Origin: JASJBU01 sp963790775 | GTDB taxonomy: Bacteria > Pseudomonadota > Gammaproteobacteria > Chromatiales > Chromatiaceae | Reading direction: 5' to 3' | Assembly (NCBI GenBank): GCA_963790775.1 | Contig: CAWBPR010000008.1 | Location: forward strand, 496,001-560,000 | DNA: 64,000 bases | In this document: in pieces, positions 8,859 to 18,775 of the stretch | Numbering within the stretch: position 1 is the stretch's first letter | Layout of the letters: the number at the start of each line of letters is the position of its first letter | The notes under the pieces: generated by a model | The model's input: the letters and a program-made list of their open reading frames with translations, nothing else | Database searches by the model: none | Told to the model about the DNA's origin: nothing | Position numbers and translations under genes: made by a program

Positions 8859-8982
8859 GCCTTCATGCGTTGCTATGCACAAAGCAATGCAGCAGCAAGT
8901 GCCCAAGAGTTGCTGCTCGCGCCATTTCTCCAAGATGAAATGATGGGTATTGAGAGTTTTTTGCATCTCAGTCATCGCTTCT

Positions 8983-10713
8983 TTATTGTTCAGGGCGCGC
9001 CACTGCGCCATGCAATGTCATTTGTGGAAAAGGGATCTCCCAGCCGTTTTCGCTGCAGGCATCTACAAACCAGCGCTGTATAGCACGTCGCAATCGATTG
9101 TAAAGATCTCCCAGTTCGCCCTTGAAATCGGCAATCACCGCCAGGTCCAATGATGAGTTGTTAGCCAGTGCAAACTCCACCCGCAGGCTCAGTAACTGCT
9201 CACCATATCCTTCCTGTTCGGCGCGCTGCTTAATATAGTCATACAGGATCTCAGGAATACGGGTGGTGCTCTCGCCCTGCAGCTTGTAACTGATTCCCAT
9301 GGTTTCCTTAATGCGGAAGTTGGTGGCCAGGTTACGTGGTGACTTGGCGAGAAAATCGCTGGTTTGATAGGTCAGTTGGGCGCCGCCGCGCTCCACCAGT
9401 TGTATCAACTCCGGAGAGATGCCGATCACCTTGCCGCGCACGCCGTCGCTGAGTATGACCCAGTCACCTTTCTTACAGGGAAACCAGGGTTCGTCAGACC
9501 GTGCCGGCCGTGACTTGAGGTCGACGAGGTCGTTGATGGGCACCCGTTGCGTCAACTCGGCGACCGGGTTGATGAGCGTGCAGAAGACGTTGATTTGCCT
9601 TACCTGCCAGGGTAGACCGTCGAGGTTTATGCGTTCCCCCTCCCGTACTGCACCGATGTTGAGGAAGATCTGGATCTGCCGCATGTAGACAGGCAGGGTC
9701 TGCCTGAGGGTCCACGCGATGGCGAGCAGTAACAGGATGCTGAGGCTGAAGAGAACCCAGTCCTCCACGCTATAGAAGACGATCATCGGTCCGATGATCA
9801 CCAGGAGTACCGTAACAGCAAGGTGGATGAGTTCAGTCAGGCGTATACGGAAACTCCGGTGCAGCTTGCGGAATCCCGGTACATAGCGCAACAGCGCCCG
9901 GTGGCTCAGCTTGGATATGAGCAGGATGCCGAGCATTACCAGCAGGGCTACGGTCAGATAAAGTCCGCGCTTTTGAAAAAAGGACTTGAGGTAGTTCTGT
10001 GACGCCTCGGAAATGGACACTTCCGCCTTGACCAGCTTCTCCAGCTGGAGCTGAGCTGCTTGCAGTTCGCTGCGCATGAACGTCTGCTGTCTTTGCCATT
10101 TACCCGCGGTGATATTCAGGGTTTCTTTGATGGATTGGTCCATGGTTTGCGCCAGCAGACGGTTGATATTGTCAAGCGCCTGCTGCATGACTGGCAGACG
10201 CTCTTCGTAATAGCTGATGCTCTCCTTCAGATCCGATTTCTGCCGCACGTGGGCCGTCATCTCCTTCATTTCATCGAGCGCAGGCTTGAGCAGAGCGGTA
10301 AACTCCCGCTTGAAGTTGAACTCTTCAGCCGCCTCCGTATTCAGACTTGTGATGTCGACGCCGGCGGCGATATTCTCGAAATTCTTGGTGATGGTTCCCA
10401 GATCTGACTCCAGCTTGTCGAGTTGCAGTTTGAGAGTCTGCTTCTCCGTGTCGGACTGGGATTTGGTGATTTGCTGGTTGACCGCCTTGATATCCTTCAA
10501 AATGGCGTTTCTGAGGTTGACGAAAGATTCCAGAGTGTCAAGTCTGGCAGTCACGGCCTGGGCTTCCGGTGATGCTGCAGCAGGGCTCGGCGTCAGCGTA
10601 TCGTCCTTGGCAGCTGTCTCCGCATGGCTGGCGATTGGCAGCAATATGAGCATTATTCCTGAGAGTATGCGTATGAGATGACCTCGCTGAGCCACGCTGA
10701 GAAACATTGTCAT
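8983..10713 (-). CDS. MscS-family mechanosensitive channel with periplasmic coiled coil, 576 aa
   Basis: A membrane channel protein that would release solutes when the membrane is stretched. A signal peptide (about residues 1-30) precedes a helical, coiled-coil periplasmic region (about 50-240, many Gln/Leu heptads). Transmembrane segments follow at about 250-270, 290-315 and 320-345. Next comes a cytoplasmic MscS-like beta domain containing 'NIGAVREGERINLDGLPWQVRQINVFCTLI' features (split here: INLDGLPWQV, RQINVFCTLI), then the C-terminal alpha/beta domain. The pore helix is less Gly/Ala-rich than E. coli MscS, so it belongs to a divergent, larger subfamily. Monocistronic. Confidence 0.8.
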   Translation of the reverse strand: MTMFLSVAQRGHLIRILSGIMLILLPIASHAETAAKDDTLTPSPAAASPEAQAVTARLDTLESFVNLRNAILKDIKAVNQQITKSQSDTEKQTLKLQLDKLESDLGTITKNFENIAAGVDITSLNTEAAEEFNFKREFTALLKPALDEMKEMTAHVRQKSDLKESISYYEERLPVMQQALDNINRLLAQTMDQSIKETLNITAGKWQRQQTFMRSELQAAQLQLEKLVKAEVSISEASQNYLKSFFQKRGLYLTVALLVMLGILLISKLSHRALLRYVPGFRKLHRSFRIRLTELIHLAVTVLLVIIGPMIVFYSVEDWVLFSLSILLLLAIAWTLRQTLPVYMRQIQIFLNIGAVREGERINLDGLPWQVRQINVFCTLINPVAELTQRVPINDLVDLKSRPARSDEPWFPCKKGDWVILSDGVRGKVIGISPELIQLVERGGAQLTYQTSDFLAKSPRNLATNFRIKETMGISYKLQGESTTRIPEILYDYIKQRAEQEGYGEQLLSLRVEFALANNSSLDLAVIADFKGELGDLYNRLRRAIQRWFVDACSENGWEIPFPQMTLHGAVARPEQ

Positions 10714-10999
10714 TTTATTACTGCCTCACTGTGTTGGATAAGTCTCCCGGCGGATTATCGAGGTCAAGCCTCTTGCGTCCTGCTCGAGAATTCGTACTAA
10801 TTGATATTCTTGATCTTTTTCAAGAGCCGCGCAATCCTGGAAGCCGCACACATCACTGTTTCTGAAAAAGCTGCGGTGCAATGATTGAATGATTGGGTGG
10901 TTTTCAGTCGTTGCGGGCTGTTAGGCGTTCGAATCACTCAATCTGATATCCACCTTTGAACAATGCTCGTAGCGTGATCAATACCCGCGCGGCTGAAAA

Positions 11000-12220
11000 T
11001 CAGGACCTGGTAAATGGACTGAGTGAGTAGGCGGTGATCGAGGCGCTGCCGCCCTTGCCCGCCAGTTTCCGGGCATTGCCGTGCTGTGAGGCGGGTGGTA
11101 ATTCGGCGAGCGCCTGTTCGGAAATCAACACCTCTCCTCCCTTGGCATGGTCGCAAAGCCTTTTTGCCGTGTTGACGCTTTCTCCCAGCAGGTCGTAGCT
11201 CTGGTGTGAGGGGGTGCCGATCAGTCCTTCCACCACTGATCCAAAGTGCAGTCCCACCCCCGCTTTGAGGCCATGTTCAGTCAACTCCTGGCTGATTGTA
11301 GCGCACATGGAATGTGCTGTCTGAACCGCGGCGTCAACCCCAGGGAATACCAGCATGATCTCGTCAGCGATCAATTTGACGCAGATCGCCTCTTTCCAGT
11401 GAGGTTCCGCGGCGGCGTAAAACCGGTTCACCAGATCGACCACCGCTTCTGGCGTCCGGCCTTCACTCCAGGCGGTGAAGCCGCGGATATCAATGAACAT
11501 AATGGCCCGCTCCCGGCGCTTGAGGCTCAGATGCTGGGGATCCACCACTGCTCGGGTCAGCAGTTCACGTCCAAACAACCATTCGGAATATTTCTGCAGC
11601 TGTTGTGCGGTTGCCTGAAGAATATCCAGAAATCGTTTGGAGTTAATCTGGGAGAGACCGAGAATCAACCCCAGAAAGGGCATGACGACGGCCAGAAACT
11701 GGTGGGAAGCAAAGGAGAAGAAGGGGCCCGTGCCCTGGCATTCGCCCCGCAGTCTTTCCAGGATGATATACATCACGAGCACGAAGGACGTGCGTACTAC
11801 ATTCTCCAATAGAATAAGCAGGTCGCATACCACGCCGGTGAGTCGGTTGCTCCAGTATTGAAGCAGGCCGATGGAAAGCGCAAAGCCCCAGTACGCGAGG
11901 TGATTCGGGGCGCTGAAGAACGGGGTCCCGATGTGTAACAACTCCACCAGGGTATAGAAACCGGGGCCGATAAGGTTGCCGAGCAGTGGACGCGCCCGGC
12001 CGTCGTGCTCCCAGCCGCTGACGATCCAGGCCTGTAACAGCGCTGCGCTCAGCAGCAGGTAGGGGTCGGGTTCAAGCAGATAATCCTGTGTTCCCTTGAG
12101 TAATAGCTCGAGAACGATATTGACCAGAGGGAAATGGATGCTGTTGCCGAACAACTCCTGCAGGAAACGCCCACTACGGTTTCCCTGGATCCGCTCTTCC
12201 AGCTGTAATGGCTGACTCAT
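11000..12220 (-). CDS. class III adenylate/guanylate cyclase with N-terminal membrane domain, 406 aa
   Basis: It synthesises a cyclic nucleotide from ATP or GTP. Several hydrophobic helices occupy roughly residues 30-200. The catalytic domain (about 235-385) has the first metal Asp in FIDIRGFTAW, the second in KLIADEIMLVF (usual GD replaced by AD) and the transition-state Asn/Arg pair in ESVNTAKRL. The position normally Asp in the GDxVN motif is Glu (LGESVN). Essential residues are therefore present, with modest substitutions. No receptor or effector partner lies adjacent. Whether it makes cAMP or cGMP cannot be told. Confidence 0.85.
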   Translation of the reverse strand: MSQPLQLEERIQGNRSGRFLQELFGNSIHFPLVNIVLELLLKGTQDYLLEPDPYLLLSAALLQAWIVSGWEHDGRARPLLGNLIGPGFYTLVELLHIGTPFFSAPNHLAYWGFALSIGLLQYWSNRLTGVVCDLLILLENVVRTSFVLVMYIILERLRGECQGTGPFFSFASHQFLAVVMPFLGLILGLSQINSKRFLDILQATAQQLQKYSEWLFGRELLTRAVVDPQHLSLKRRERAIMFIDIRGFTAWSEGRTPEAVVDLVNRFYAAAEPHWKEAICVKLIADEIMLVFPGVDAAVQTAHSMCATISQELTEHGLKAGVGLHFGSVVEGLIGTPSHQSYDLLGESVNTAKRLCDHAKGGEVLISEQALAELPPASQHGNARKLAGKGGSASITAYSLSPFTRS

Positions 12221-12586
12221 TGATCTGGCTCTGTTTTTTCTTATAAGTGGGTGGTTAAGTTAACCCAACGTCGGATGGATAGGCAAGGCAATGCGGTTTC
12301 CTAAACGCTTATCTGCTGGGGAGATCCCGCAGATATTAATTCGAAAAGTGCATGGTTTAGTTGAAGGGGGAATATTCTTAATTCGCGATTAATGTCAGTC
12401 CGATAAGGAACATTTTTAACGACATTTATCGCAAATCGATCAAGGCTGATCCATGGATCAATCACCATGGATCGACCCCTTTGATCCATTTGATCCAGGC
12501 TAACTCCAATAAAATAGGAAACTTTTCCGACACTTTAGGATAAAATCCCCCGCACTAATTATTCTATATCAACAGAGGGGAGCTAA

Positions 12587-13333
12587 GTGGATCAGGTAGA
12601 TTTAAAAGTTCAGCTAGAAGTCTGGAAAGATCTTGCGATAAGCAAACAGGTACTGATGGGTGCAGCTACCGATGCATTAGGTCTGGATCCTGACTGCAGT
12701 TCGGATGAACTTAAAGAGGCCCTTGAGAAGGCCATCAAGCGATCAATTAATGCCGATGTCAATATAAAAAACGCCCAGGATCAAGCCAAAACAGCTGTTG
12801 CTGTGATGGAAAAAAAGACAGAGGAATTCCAGAAAGCGATAGATATCGCAGCGGCGGCAAAAGATGAAGTTGAAAATGCTCTAACAAAACATCAAGAGCA
12901 GATAGCCGCAGAGCGTTTAGTTCACGCGGAAGAGTTGAAAAAATTGAAAGCACAACTGGCCGATAAGCAGAAGGCGCTGAAGGCGATAAACGTGGCTCTG
13001 GCCGATACGCCTGAGAACGTCATCAAGAAACTCAAAACCCTTAAAAAGCAGAGAATGGATGAAGCTGCTGAACGAAAGCGGGCGGAAGCTGAGGTTAGTT
13101 CCCTAAAAAAGGAGAAGCAGCGTTTAGAGCAAGAGCTGGAGGAAATAAAATCAACCAAAGAGCAAGCCGCGAAGCTGGTAGAACAGCACCGTGAGTTGCA
13201 CCGGGTTTGTGATTCTCTCCAGGAACAGCTCAAACCACTCATCCAGGAAGGGCAAGAGTTACCCGAAATACCCAAAAGAGATAATGAGTTGCTTTCAGCG
13301 CTGCAGGCAAGCGAAGCAGCCGAAGAGGCGTAA
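12587..13333 (+). CDS. cytoplasmic coiled-coil protein, 248 aa
   Basis: Not a recognised family. Residues about 55-215 are a nearly continuous heptad-rich coiled coil of Glu/Lys/Ala/Gln. The start is GTG at 12587 with AGAGGGGAGC immediately upstream. No signal peptide or membrane helix. A short N-terminal part (KVQLEVWKDLAISKQVLMG) may form a separate helix pair. It looks like a scaffold or filament-like protein, with no contextual clue to function. Confidence 0.65.
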   Translation: MDQVDLKVQLEVWKDLAISKQVLMGAATDALGLDPDCSSDELKEALEKAIKRSINADVNIKNAQDQAKTAVAVMEKKTEEFQKAIDIAAAAKDEVENALTKHQEQIAAERLVHAEELKKLKAQLADKQKALKAINVALADTPENVIKKLKTLKKQRMDEAAERKRAEAEVSSLKKEKQRLEQELEEIKSTKEQAAKLVEQHRELHRVCDSLQEQLKPLIQEGQELPEIPKRDNELLSALQASEAAEEA

Positions 13334-13757
13334 TTGAAACCAATATGGTGTAGATAATAGAGGGATCAGGATAGCATTGTTATCCAACAATCCAACGGAG
13401 CGACAATGAGACATCCCTCCGCCTTATCATTCCTGCATGGGCCAATCACCCGGAAATTGCTGATGCGGAAGTCTCAAAAAATATAAGCACCCCTGAGTGG
13501 TCCGCTTTTCTCTGTCGCGAAGCCATCATGCTGCTAGTAGAGAGGCATCTAATCTCTGTAGCTAGGATGTGTTGAGAGCATAGAACCTGGGAATCGAAAA
13601 TAATGCTTCAGTATTACCTGTGCTTCAAACCTCCAGGGACGGGGGGAATCTAGAAGCAATCCCCGCCTGAACTTCGCACATCCTCCAAGCGCTTGCTTTG
13701 AAATCAGATAATGCCTTCGAGAATGATCAGTGAGAACTTAATGCCTGGTCGTCCCCT
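13334..13757. other. gene-free region between the coiled-coil gene and the RND pump
   Basis: About 420 bases with many stop codons in all frames and no recognised repeat. I see no gene, RNA or clear terminator. Confidence 0.4.
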
Positions 13758-16700
13758 TCACTGTTTTACATATAAGTTGCTGCGCACCATAAACAGCCGA
13801 TAGAGCAGCGGCACCACGATCAGGGTCAGCAGTGTAGAGAAGATCAGTCCCCAGACGATGGCGGTGGCCACCGGCCCCCAGATGAGTGACTTGCCTCCCA
13901 GGCCTGTGGCCAGGGAGAAGAGGCCTGCCACGGTGGTCAGGGAGGTGATCAGGATAGGTATCACCCGCCGCCGCGCGGCGTAGATGGTGGCGTGCAGCAC
14001 ACTCATTCCCGCCCGCAGTCGCTGATTACCTGCGGAGATCAATACAATCGCGGCGTTCACTGCGATGCCCGCCAGGGCGACTATGCCGTACAGGGTGTAG
14101 AGGCTCATGGGATTGTTGGAGATCAACAGTCCGAAGGTGACGCCGGTAAAGGCCATGAACAGGGTGGAGAGGATCATGAAGGGCTGCCAGTAGCTGCGGA
14201 ACTGGGTGCCGAGGATGGCGTACATCACCCCCACGCCGAATACGAACAGCGTCAGGATCGAATCCATCGCTTCATAGATATCATCCAGCTCGCCGGAGAA
14301 ATCCAGGTCGATATCGGGAAACTCCCCTTGGTGTTCCTGCCAGCGCTGTTTGATCAGGTTGTTGGCGGTGACGGTATCGATGACGGTCTCCTCCAGGTCG
14401 GCCTCCACGGTGATGGCGCGCCGGAAGTTGTAATGGCGGATATTGCCCAGCCCGGTCTCCCGCCGCTCCCTGACCAGTTCGCTCAGGGGTATGCTGCCGC
14501 CATTCGCCAATGGCAGGCGGAAGCCGAGTAATTCGCTGATATCCTGCAGTTGGATATTCGGCCCCTTCACCCGCACCTCGAGCTTCTCACCTGCGTCGCG
14601 CATCTCGGTAACCACCAGGCCATCCACCAGCAGTTGCACAGTACGATTGATCTCCAGGGGATTCAGTTGGGCGCGGTTGACAGCATCCTCGTCCAGAGTC
14701 AGGATCAACTCGCTGCGGCCTTTGCTGGCATCGTCATCGATATCTTTCACCCCTTCGATATCGGCGAGCAGTTTGCGCACCCGGTTGGCTGCGGCGCGGA
14801 TCTCCTCATAGGCATCGCCGCGCACTTTGATGCTGATAGGTTTCTCTGTGGGCGGCCCACCCGCCAGCCGCAGGAACGATAACTGGATCGGGCCGGCGGT
14901 GGTCATCACATCCTGGCGCATTTCCTCGATCATCTCCTCCACGCTGCGCAGATCCGGGGTCTTGGGGTTCAGTCCCACCATGATCTGTCCCAGATGGTCA
15001 CCGAGGCGTGGCGCGGTCTCAGTAAACATATTGCCCGCATAACTCAACACTGCACGGGCTTCTCCATCAAGCAGGTGTTGCTTGACCTTCTTTTCCACCT
15101 CCTCCACCTTGGCCAGGGTGCCGGACAGGGTAGTCTCCGGCGGCATCTCCACATTCACATAGAACAGGCGGATGGTATCGGCGGCAAAGAAATCCATGCG
15201 CACCAGACCGGCGGTAAAGGTGCCGATGGCGCTGAGGAAGAGCGCCACCACCAGCGAGAGGGTGAGCCAGCGATGGCGCAGGAATCTGACCAGCAGTCGC
15301 ACATAGCGGATCTGAATCCAATGGGTCAGTTTCACCCGGTATTTGTGGATGTGTGACGGATTGCGGAAGCTGACCTTGGCGGCAATCACATGGGCCGGCA
15401 GCATCCAGAAGGCCTCGAGCAGCGACAGGGCCAGGGCGATCACCACCACCATCGGCACCACGCGCATGAAATCACCCAGGATGCCCGGCAGCAGAATCAG
15501 CGGCCCGAAGGCAGCCATGGTGGTGAGCACCGCGGTGGTGACCGGTGCGGCCACCTCCTGCAAGGCATCGATGGAAGCAGTCATCGCATCCATGCCGTGG
15601 CGCACCCGGTAGTAGATGCCTTCAACCACCACCACCGCATCGTCCACCAGCATCCCCAGCACGATCACTACACCGAGCAGCACCATGACATTCAGGGTTT
15701 CACCCGTGCCGGACAGTACCCAGAAGGTGCCGGCCAGGATGAACGGAATGCCGATGGCGGTGAGCAGGGCGATGCGGGAACCGAGGAACAGCCAGGCAAC
15801 GACCAGCACCAGGAACAGACCGATCAGGGCATTGCGTTGCATGAGTGAGATGGCGTTGGTGGTGACCACGGTCTGGTCATCGATCAGCACCAATTCGATG
15901 CCGGTCTGATCGGCGTACTGATTGCGGCCGGCCATATAGCCTTTGATGCGATCGACCAGCTCAATGGTATTGGTGTTGGCCTGTTTCATTGCCGCCAGCA
16001 GTACCGCAGGGCGTCCGTTGTAGCTGGTGAGCTGGCTGGGTTCAGCGCGGCCGCGTTCCACTCGGGCAAGTTCTCCCAGGGTGACTTCGCCTGGGGCGCC
16101 GACCACGGTGCGCGAGGCCAGGTAGGCAGGATCGGAATCCGATCCCACCAGGCGCACCAACCAGTTCTGCTCGCCCAGTCGTGTGTCGCCGGCGGCGATG
16201 TCCAGAAAGAAGGCGCTGACCGTATCGACGATCTGGCCGGGAGTAAGCTTCAGGGTCTCCAGCATTGCGGGATCGAAGGTGACGTGCAGTTCCGGGTCGG
16301 GCAGCCCCACCGGGTCGACCCGATCCACACCCTTGAGCCGTTCCAGTCCCTTCTGGATGTTGCGTGCCTGGATACGCAGGTTCTCGTCCAGGGCCTGACC
16401 GACGACCGCGACGGTTGCCGAGGGGAAAGCATTGGCGCTGGTGATCTCGATGATCTGCGGGTCTTCCGCCGCCTGTGGCAGTTCATCCTCCTTGTTTTGA
16501 ATTTCGCGGCGCAGATCGGCGACCCGTTTGTCGAAGTTGCGTTCGTCGATGTCCTGAAAGCGCACCAGAATGCTGGAAACCGATTCGCGGCTGTTGGAGG
16601 ACATGAAGTTGATGTCCTGGATCTTACGCACTGCGTCTTCAATAGGGTCGGTGACCTTCTTCTCCACGTCCAGCGCCGAGGCGCCGGGCAGCACGGTGGT

Positions 16701-16844
16701 GATGACGATCCAGTTAAAGTTGATGGTCGGATCCTGCTGACGTGGCAGGCCCAGGTAGGAGAGGACGCCAATCACCAGAACCAGGACAAAGGTCAGATTG
16801 GCCAGTACATGGTTCTGCAACAGGGAACGGTAGAAGGAGCCCAT
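13758..16844 (-). CDS. RND-family efflux pump inner-membrane permease, 1028 aa
   Basis: A proton-driven exporter of the AcrB/HAE1-like superfamily. The first helix (HVLANLTFVLVLVIGVLSYL) is followed by a periplasmic porter domain, then helices near residues 330-470 carrying MLVDDAVVVVEGIYYR, the typical TM4 Asp pair. A second porter domain and TM8-12 follow, with YGIVALAGIAVNAAIVLI. Length and twelve-helix architecture are standard. It is directly downstream of the periplasmic adaptor gene (3-base gap), so the two are co-transcribed; no outer-membrane channel gene is present. The substrate is unknown; proline-rich metal-transport signatures of the CusA type were not seen. Confidence 0.93.
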   Translation of the reverse strand: MGSFYRSLLQNHVLANLTFVLVLVIGVLSYLGLPRQQDPTINFNWIVITTVLPGASALDVEKKVTDPIEDAVRKIQDINFMSSNSRESVSSILVRFQDIDERNFDKRVADLRREIQNKEDELPQAAEDPQIIEITSANAFPSATVAVVGQALDENLRIQARNIQKGLERLKGVDRVDPVGLPDPELHVTFDPAMLETLKLTPGQIVDTVSAFFLDIAAGDTRLGEQNWLVRLVGSDSDPAYLASRTVVGAPGEVTLGELARVERGRAEPSQLTSYNGRPAVLLAAMKQANTNTIELVDRIKGYMAGRNQYADQTGIELVLIDDQTVVTTNAISLMQRNALIGLFLVLVVAWLFLGSRIALLTAIGIPFILAGTFWVLSGTGETLNVMVLLGVVIVLGMLVDDAVVVVEGIYYRVRHGMDAMTASIDALQEVAAPVTTAVLTTMAAFGPLILLPGILGDFMRVVPMVVVIALALSLLEAFWMLPAHVIAAKVSFRNPSHIHKYRVKLTHWIQIRYVRLLVRFLRHRWLTLSLVVALFLSAIGTFTAGLVRMDFFAADTIRLFYVNVEMPPETTLSGTLAKVEEVEKKVKQHLLDGEARAVLSYAGNMFTETAPRLGDHLGQIMVGLNPKTPDLRSVEEMIEEMRQDVMTTAGPIQLSFLRLAGGPPTEKPISIKVRGDAYEEIRAAANRVRKLLADIEGVKDIDDDASKGRSELILTLDEDAVNRAQLNPLEINRTVQLLVDGLVVTEMRDAGEKLEVRVKGPNIQLQDISELLGFRLPLANGGSIPLSELVRERRETGLGNIRHYNFRRAITVEADLEETVIDTVTANNLIKQRWQEHQGEFPDIDLDFSGELDDIYEAMDSILTLFVFGVGVMYAILGTQFRSYWQPFMILSTLFMAFTGVTFGLLISNNPMSLYTLYGIVALAGIAVNAAIVLISAGNQRLRAGMSVLHATIYAARRRVIPILITSLTTVAGLFSLATGLGGKSLIWGPVATAIVWGLIFSTLLTLIVVPLLYRLFMVRSNLYVKQ

Positions 16845-16847
16845 TGC

Positions 16848-17858
16848 TCAGTCACCCTGCTGCAGGATGGTAACAGCGTCACCATGCTGCAGGCGCTGCC
16901 TGCCTTCGGTGATCAGCAGGCGGTCGTTGCCAAGATTCAAGCGAACAGGCTGTCCTTCACGGGCATTATCCAGTTTATGAAACTGTGCCAGGCTGTCTTC
17001 CAACAGGAAGATGCCAAGCGCCCCGTCACGCCGCACCAGATAGTCCGCCGGCAGTTCGTCGGCCTTGCCACGCCAGATCAGGCGACCCGAGGCGCCGGCA
17101 GGAGCGGTTTCACGGGTGAAGTTCAGGCGCGCCTGCTGGGTTCGGGTGCGTTCATCAATTACCGGCAATACCTGACGCAGATGAAGGGCATAATTGGAAG
17201 CTGCGTAGGCGAAGTAAATGGAATCCGCCCGGGTCAGACTGCTCGCCTCTGATCCTCTCAGTTCGGCGCTCACCTCAAGCTCATCGAGTTGAATCAGCTT
17301 CAGCAAGGGGCTGCCCGGACTGGCCAGTTCCCCGACCTGCGCCAGCCGCTCGGTGACAACCGCATCGAAAGGCGCGTTGATGCTGCAACGCTGCACATCG
17401 ATTTCCGTCTGGCGGATCAGCGCCGCTTGGCTCAGGCGATCGGCCCGAGCGCCCAACAGTTCGGAACGGCGCTGGTCCAGGATTTCGTCACTGATACTGC
17501 GTTTGGATTTCAGATCCTCGGCGCGCTTCAGCTGAGCACTGGCGAATTGCAGTTGCGCATCGATTCTTTGCAAGCCAGCCTTGGTCGCCTGGAGCCTGGA
17601 CTGGTGATGCCGGCAATCGAGTTCAGCCAGCAGTTCGCCCTTGTTGACCCGGTCGCCAACCCGTACCGGGATTGTCTCGACGCGGGCGCTGATCTCTGCC
17701 GCCAGACTTGGGGCGTTCAATGGCTTGACACTGGCCGGAGCGCTGAACTCGGGCTGCCTGAGCAGTTCCCCCAAAGGTTGTGCACGTACCGGTATGTTCT
17801 CACCCCAGCTTGATGTGGCGAGTAGCATGAGGAGTAGAAAGGGTAAAAGTCGATTCAT
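16848..17858 (-). CDS. RND efflux periplasmic adaptor (membrane fusion protein), 336 aa
   Basis: It bridges the RND permease and an outer-membrane channel. A signal peptide (about residues 1-19) precedes a lipoyl-like half-motif (ISARVETIPVRVGDRVNKGE), an alpha-helical hairpin (about 90-150), the second half-motif (INAPFDAVVTERLAQVGELA), then a beta-barrel and a membrane-proximal domain. The length is typical of short MFPs. First gene of the two-gene efflux operon. Confidence 0.92.
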   Translation of the reverse strand: MNRLLPFLLLMLLATSSWGENIPVRAQPLGELLRQPEFSAPASVKPLNAPSLAAEISARVETIPVRVGDRVNKGELLAELDCRHHQSRLQATKAGLQRIDAQLQFASAQLKRAEDLKSKRSISDEILDQRRSELLGARADRLSQAALIRQTEIDVQRCSINAPFDAVVTERLAQVGELASPGSPLLKLIQLDELEVSAELRGSEASSLTRADSIYFAYAASNYALHLRQVLPVIDERTRTQQARLNFTRETAPAGASGRLIWRGKADELPADYLVRRDGALGIFLLEDSLAQFHKLDNAREGQPVRLNLGNDRLLITEGRQRLQHGDAVTILQQGD

Positions 17859-17902
17859 GATAAAGGTTGCGGTTGGTTTTTTTTACGGCCAGCCGCGCCG
17901 GT

Positions 17903-18750
17903 TCAATCCGAAACGTATCGGATATTATGCAGCTTTGCGCGCCAATAGGGGTAGATACGGTCCTTTAAATGCCACTCCACTGCTGCACAAGACGGTATGA
18001 GATACCCATCATTTTCAACATAGTCTGAAAAGTAGCCTTTCCAGGGTGTTGGCACGTATTCGCCGGACACTTCCCGGTAGCGAGCTGGTGAGTAGACAGA
18101 GGATATTTCCCCTCTGGCATTAAATTCAAATTGCAGTGAAACCGTGATGCCGGCATCGGTGATGCTCGCAGTTGCCTGGTTCGAGGCAAGTTCACGCCAT
18201 ATTACACCCTGGCTGGGCAGCAGTGCGGTTGGAAACCAGACAGCCTCCGCCAGATACCTTTGCAGTGCGCCTTCATTCAATTCATCTGCACTCTCTGCGT
18301 CGACCAATGGCAGCAGGGAGATCAGCTTGACTCGCATAGCGCCTTTTCCGCCGATGTAGGAGTCACGCACCTGGATACTGATACCTTGCGTGACGGATAT
18401 CGAGGCATCCCAGACAAAGGCGCGAGGGTTGGTGAAAAGATCTGCAGCGCCGCCATGTTTGACCAGCCATTCATCTCTGGTTTGGCGCGGAAGCCTCCTG
18501 CCTGGGACATGGACGCGCTATGGATCATGGCTGCGCCGTGCTTAAGCGCGAGGTGAAGATATTTTTTAACTGGAACCGGCAGGTCCTGAATCTCGGTAAG
18601 GTCCACGGTTTGCCGTTGTCGCACCGCGGATGCCTTGATTTGATCAATCGCCAGGGACGTATCGCGGCGCCAGTGAGAGCGTCCCCGGAGTATCGCAAGG
18701 ATCAACAGCGCGACCAGGCCCAGGAATATCAGCACGCCCTTAACGCTCAT
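17903..18750 (-). pseudogene. DUF6544/DUF6920-like membrane-anchored protein, frameshifted
   Basis: Two overlapping frames make one family-like protein. The first (from the ATG at 18750) carries an N-terminal helix (VLIFLGLVALLILAILRG) and the DLPVPVKKYLHLAL segment. The second carries VRDSYIGGKGAMRVK, RYLAEAVWFPTALLPS and the closing YWRAKLHNIRYVSD. Reading across, the join QIF-FTNPRAFVWDAS is restored by adding one T in the A/T run at 18435-18438. Either a real single-base deletion or a sequencing error. SD-like GGGAGGAG lies just upstream of 18750. Function unknown. Confidence 0.7.
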
Positions 18751-18775
18751 CTCCTCCCGTGTCTGATCAGCAAAC

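Noticed and set aside
13334..13757. Insertion-sequence remnant
   Set aside because: No terminal inverted repeat, transposase fragment or repeat was seen.
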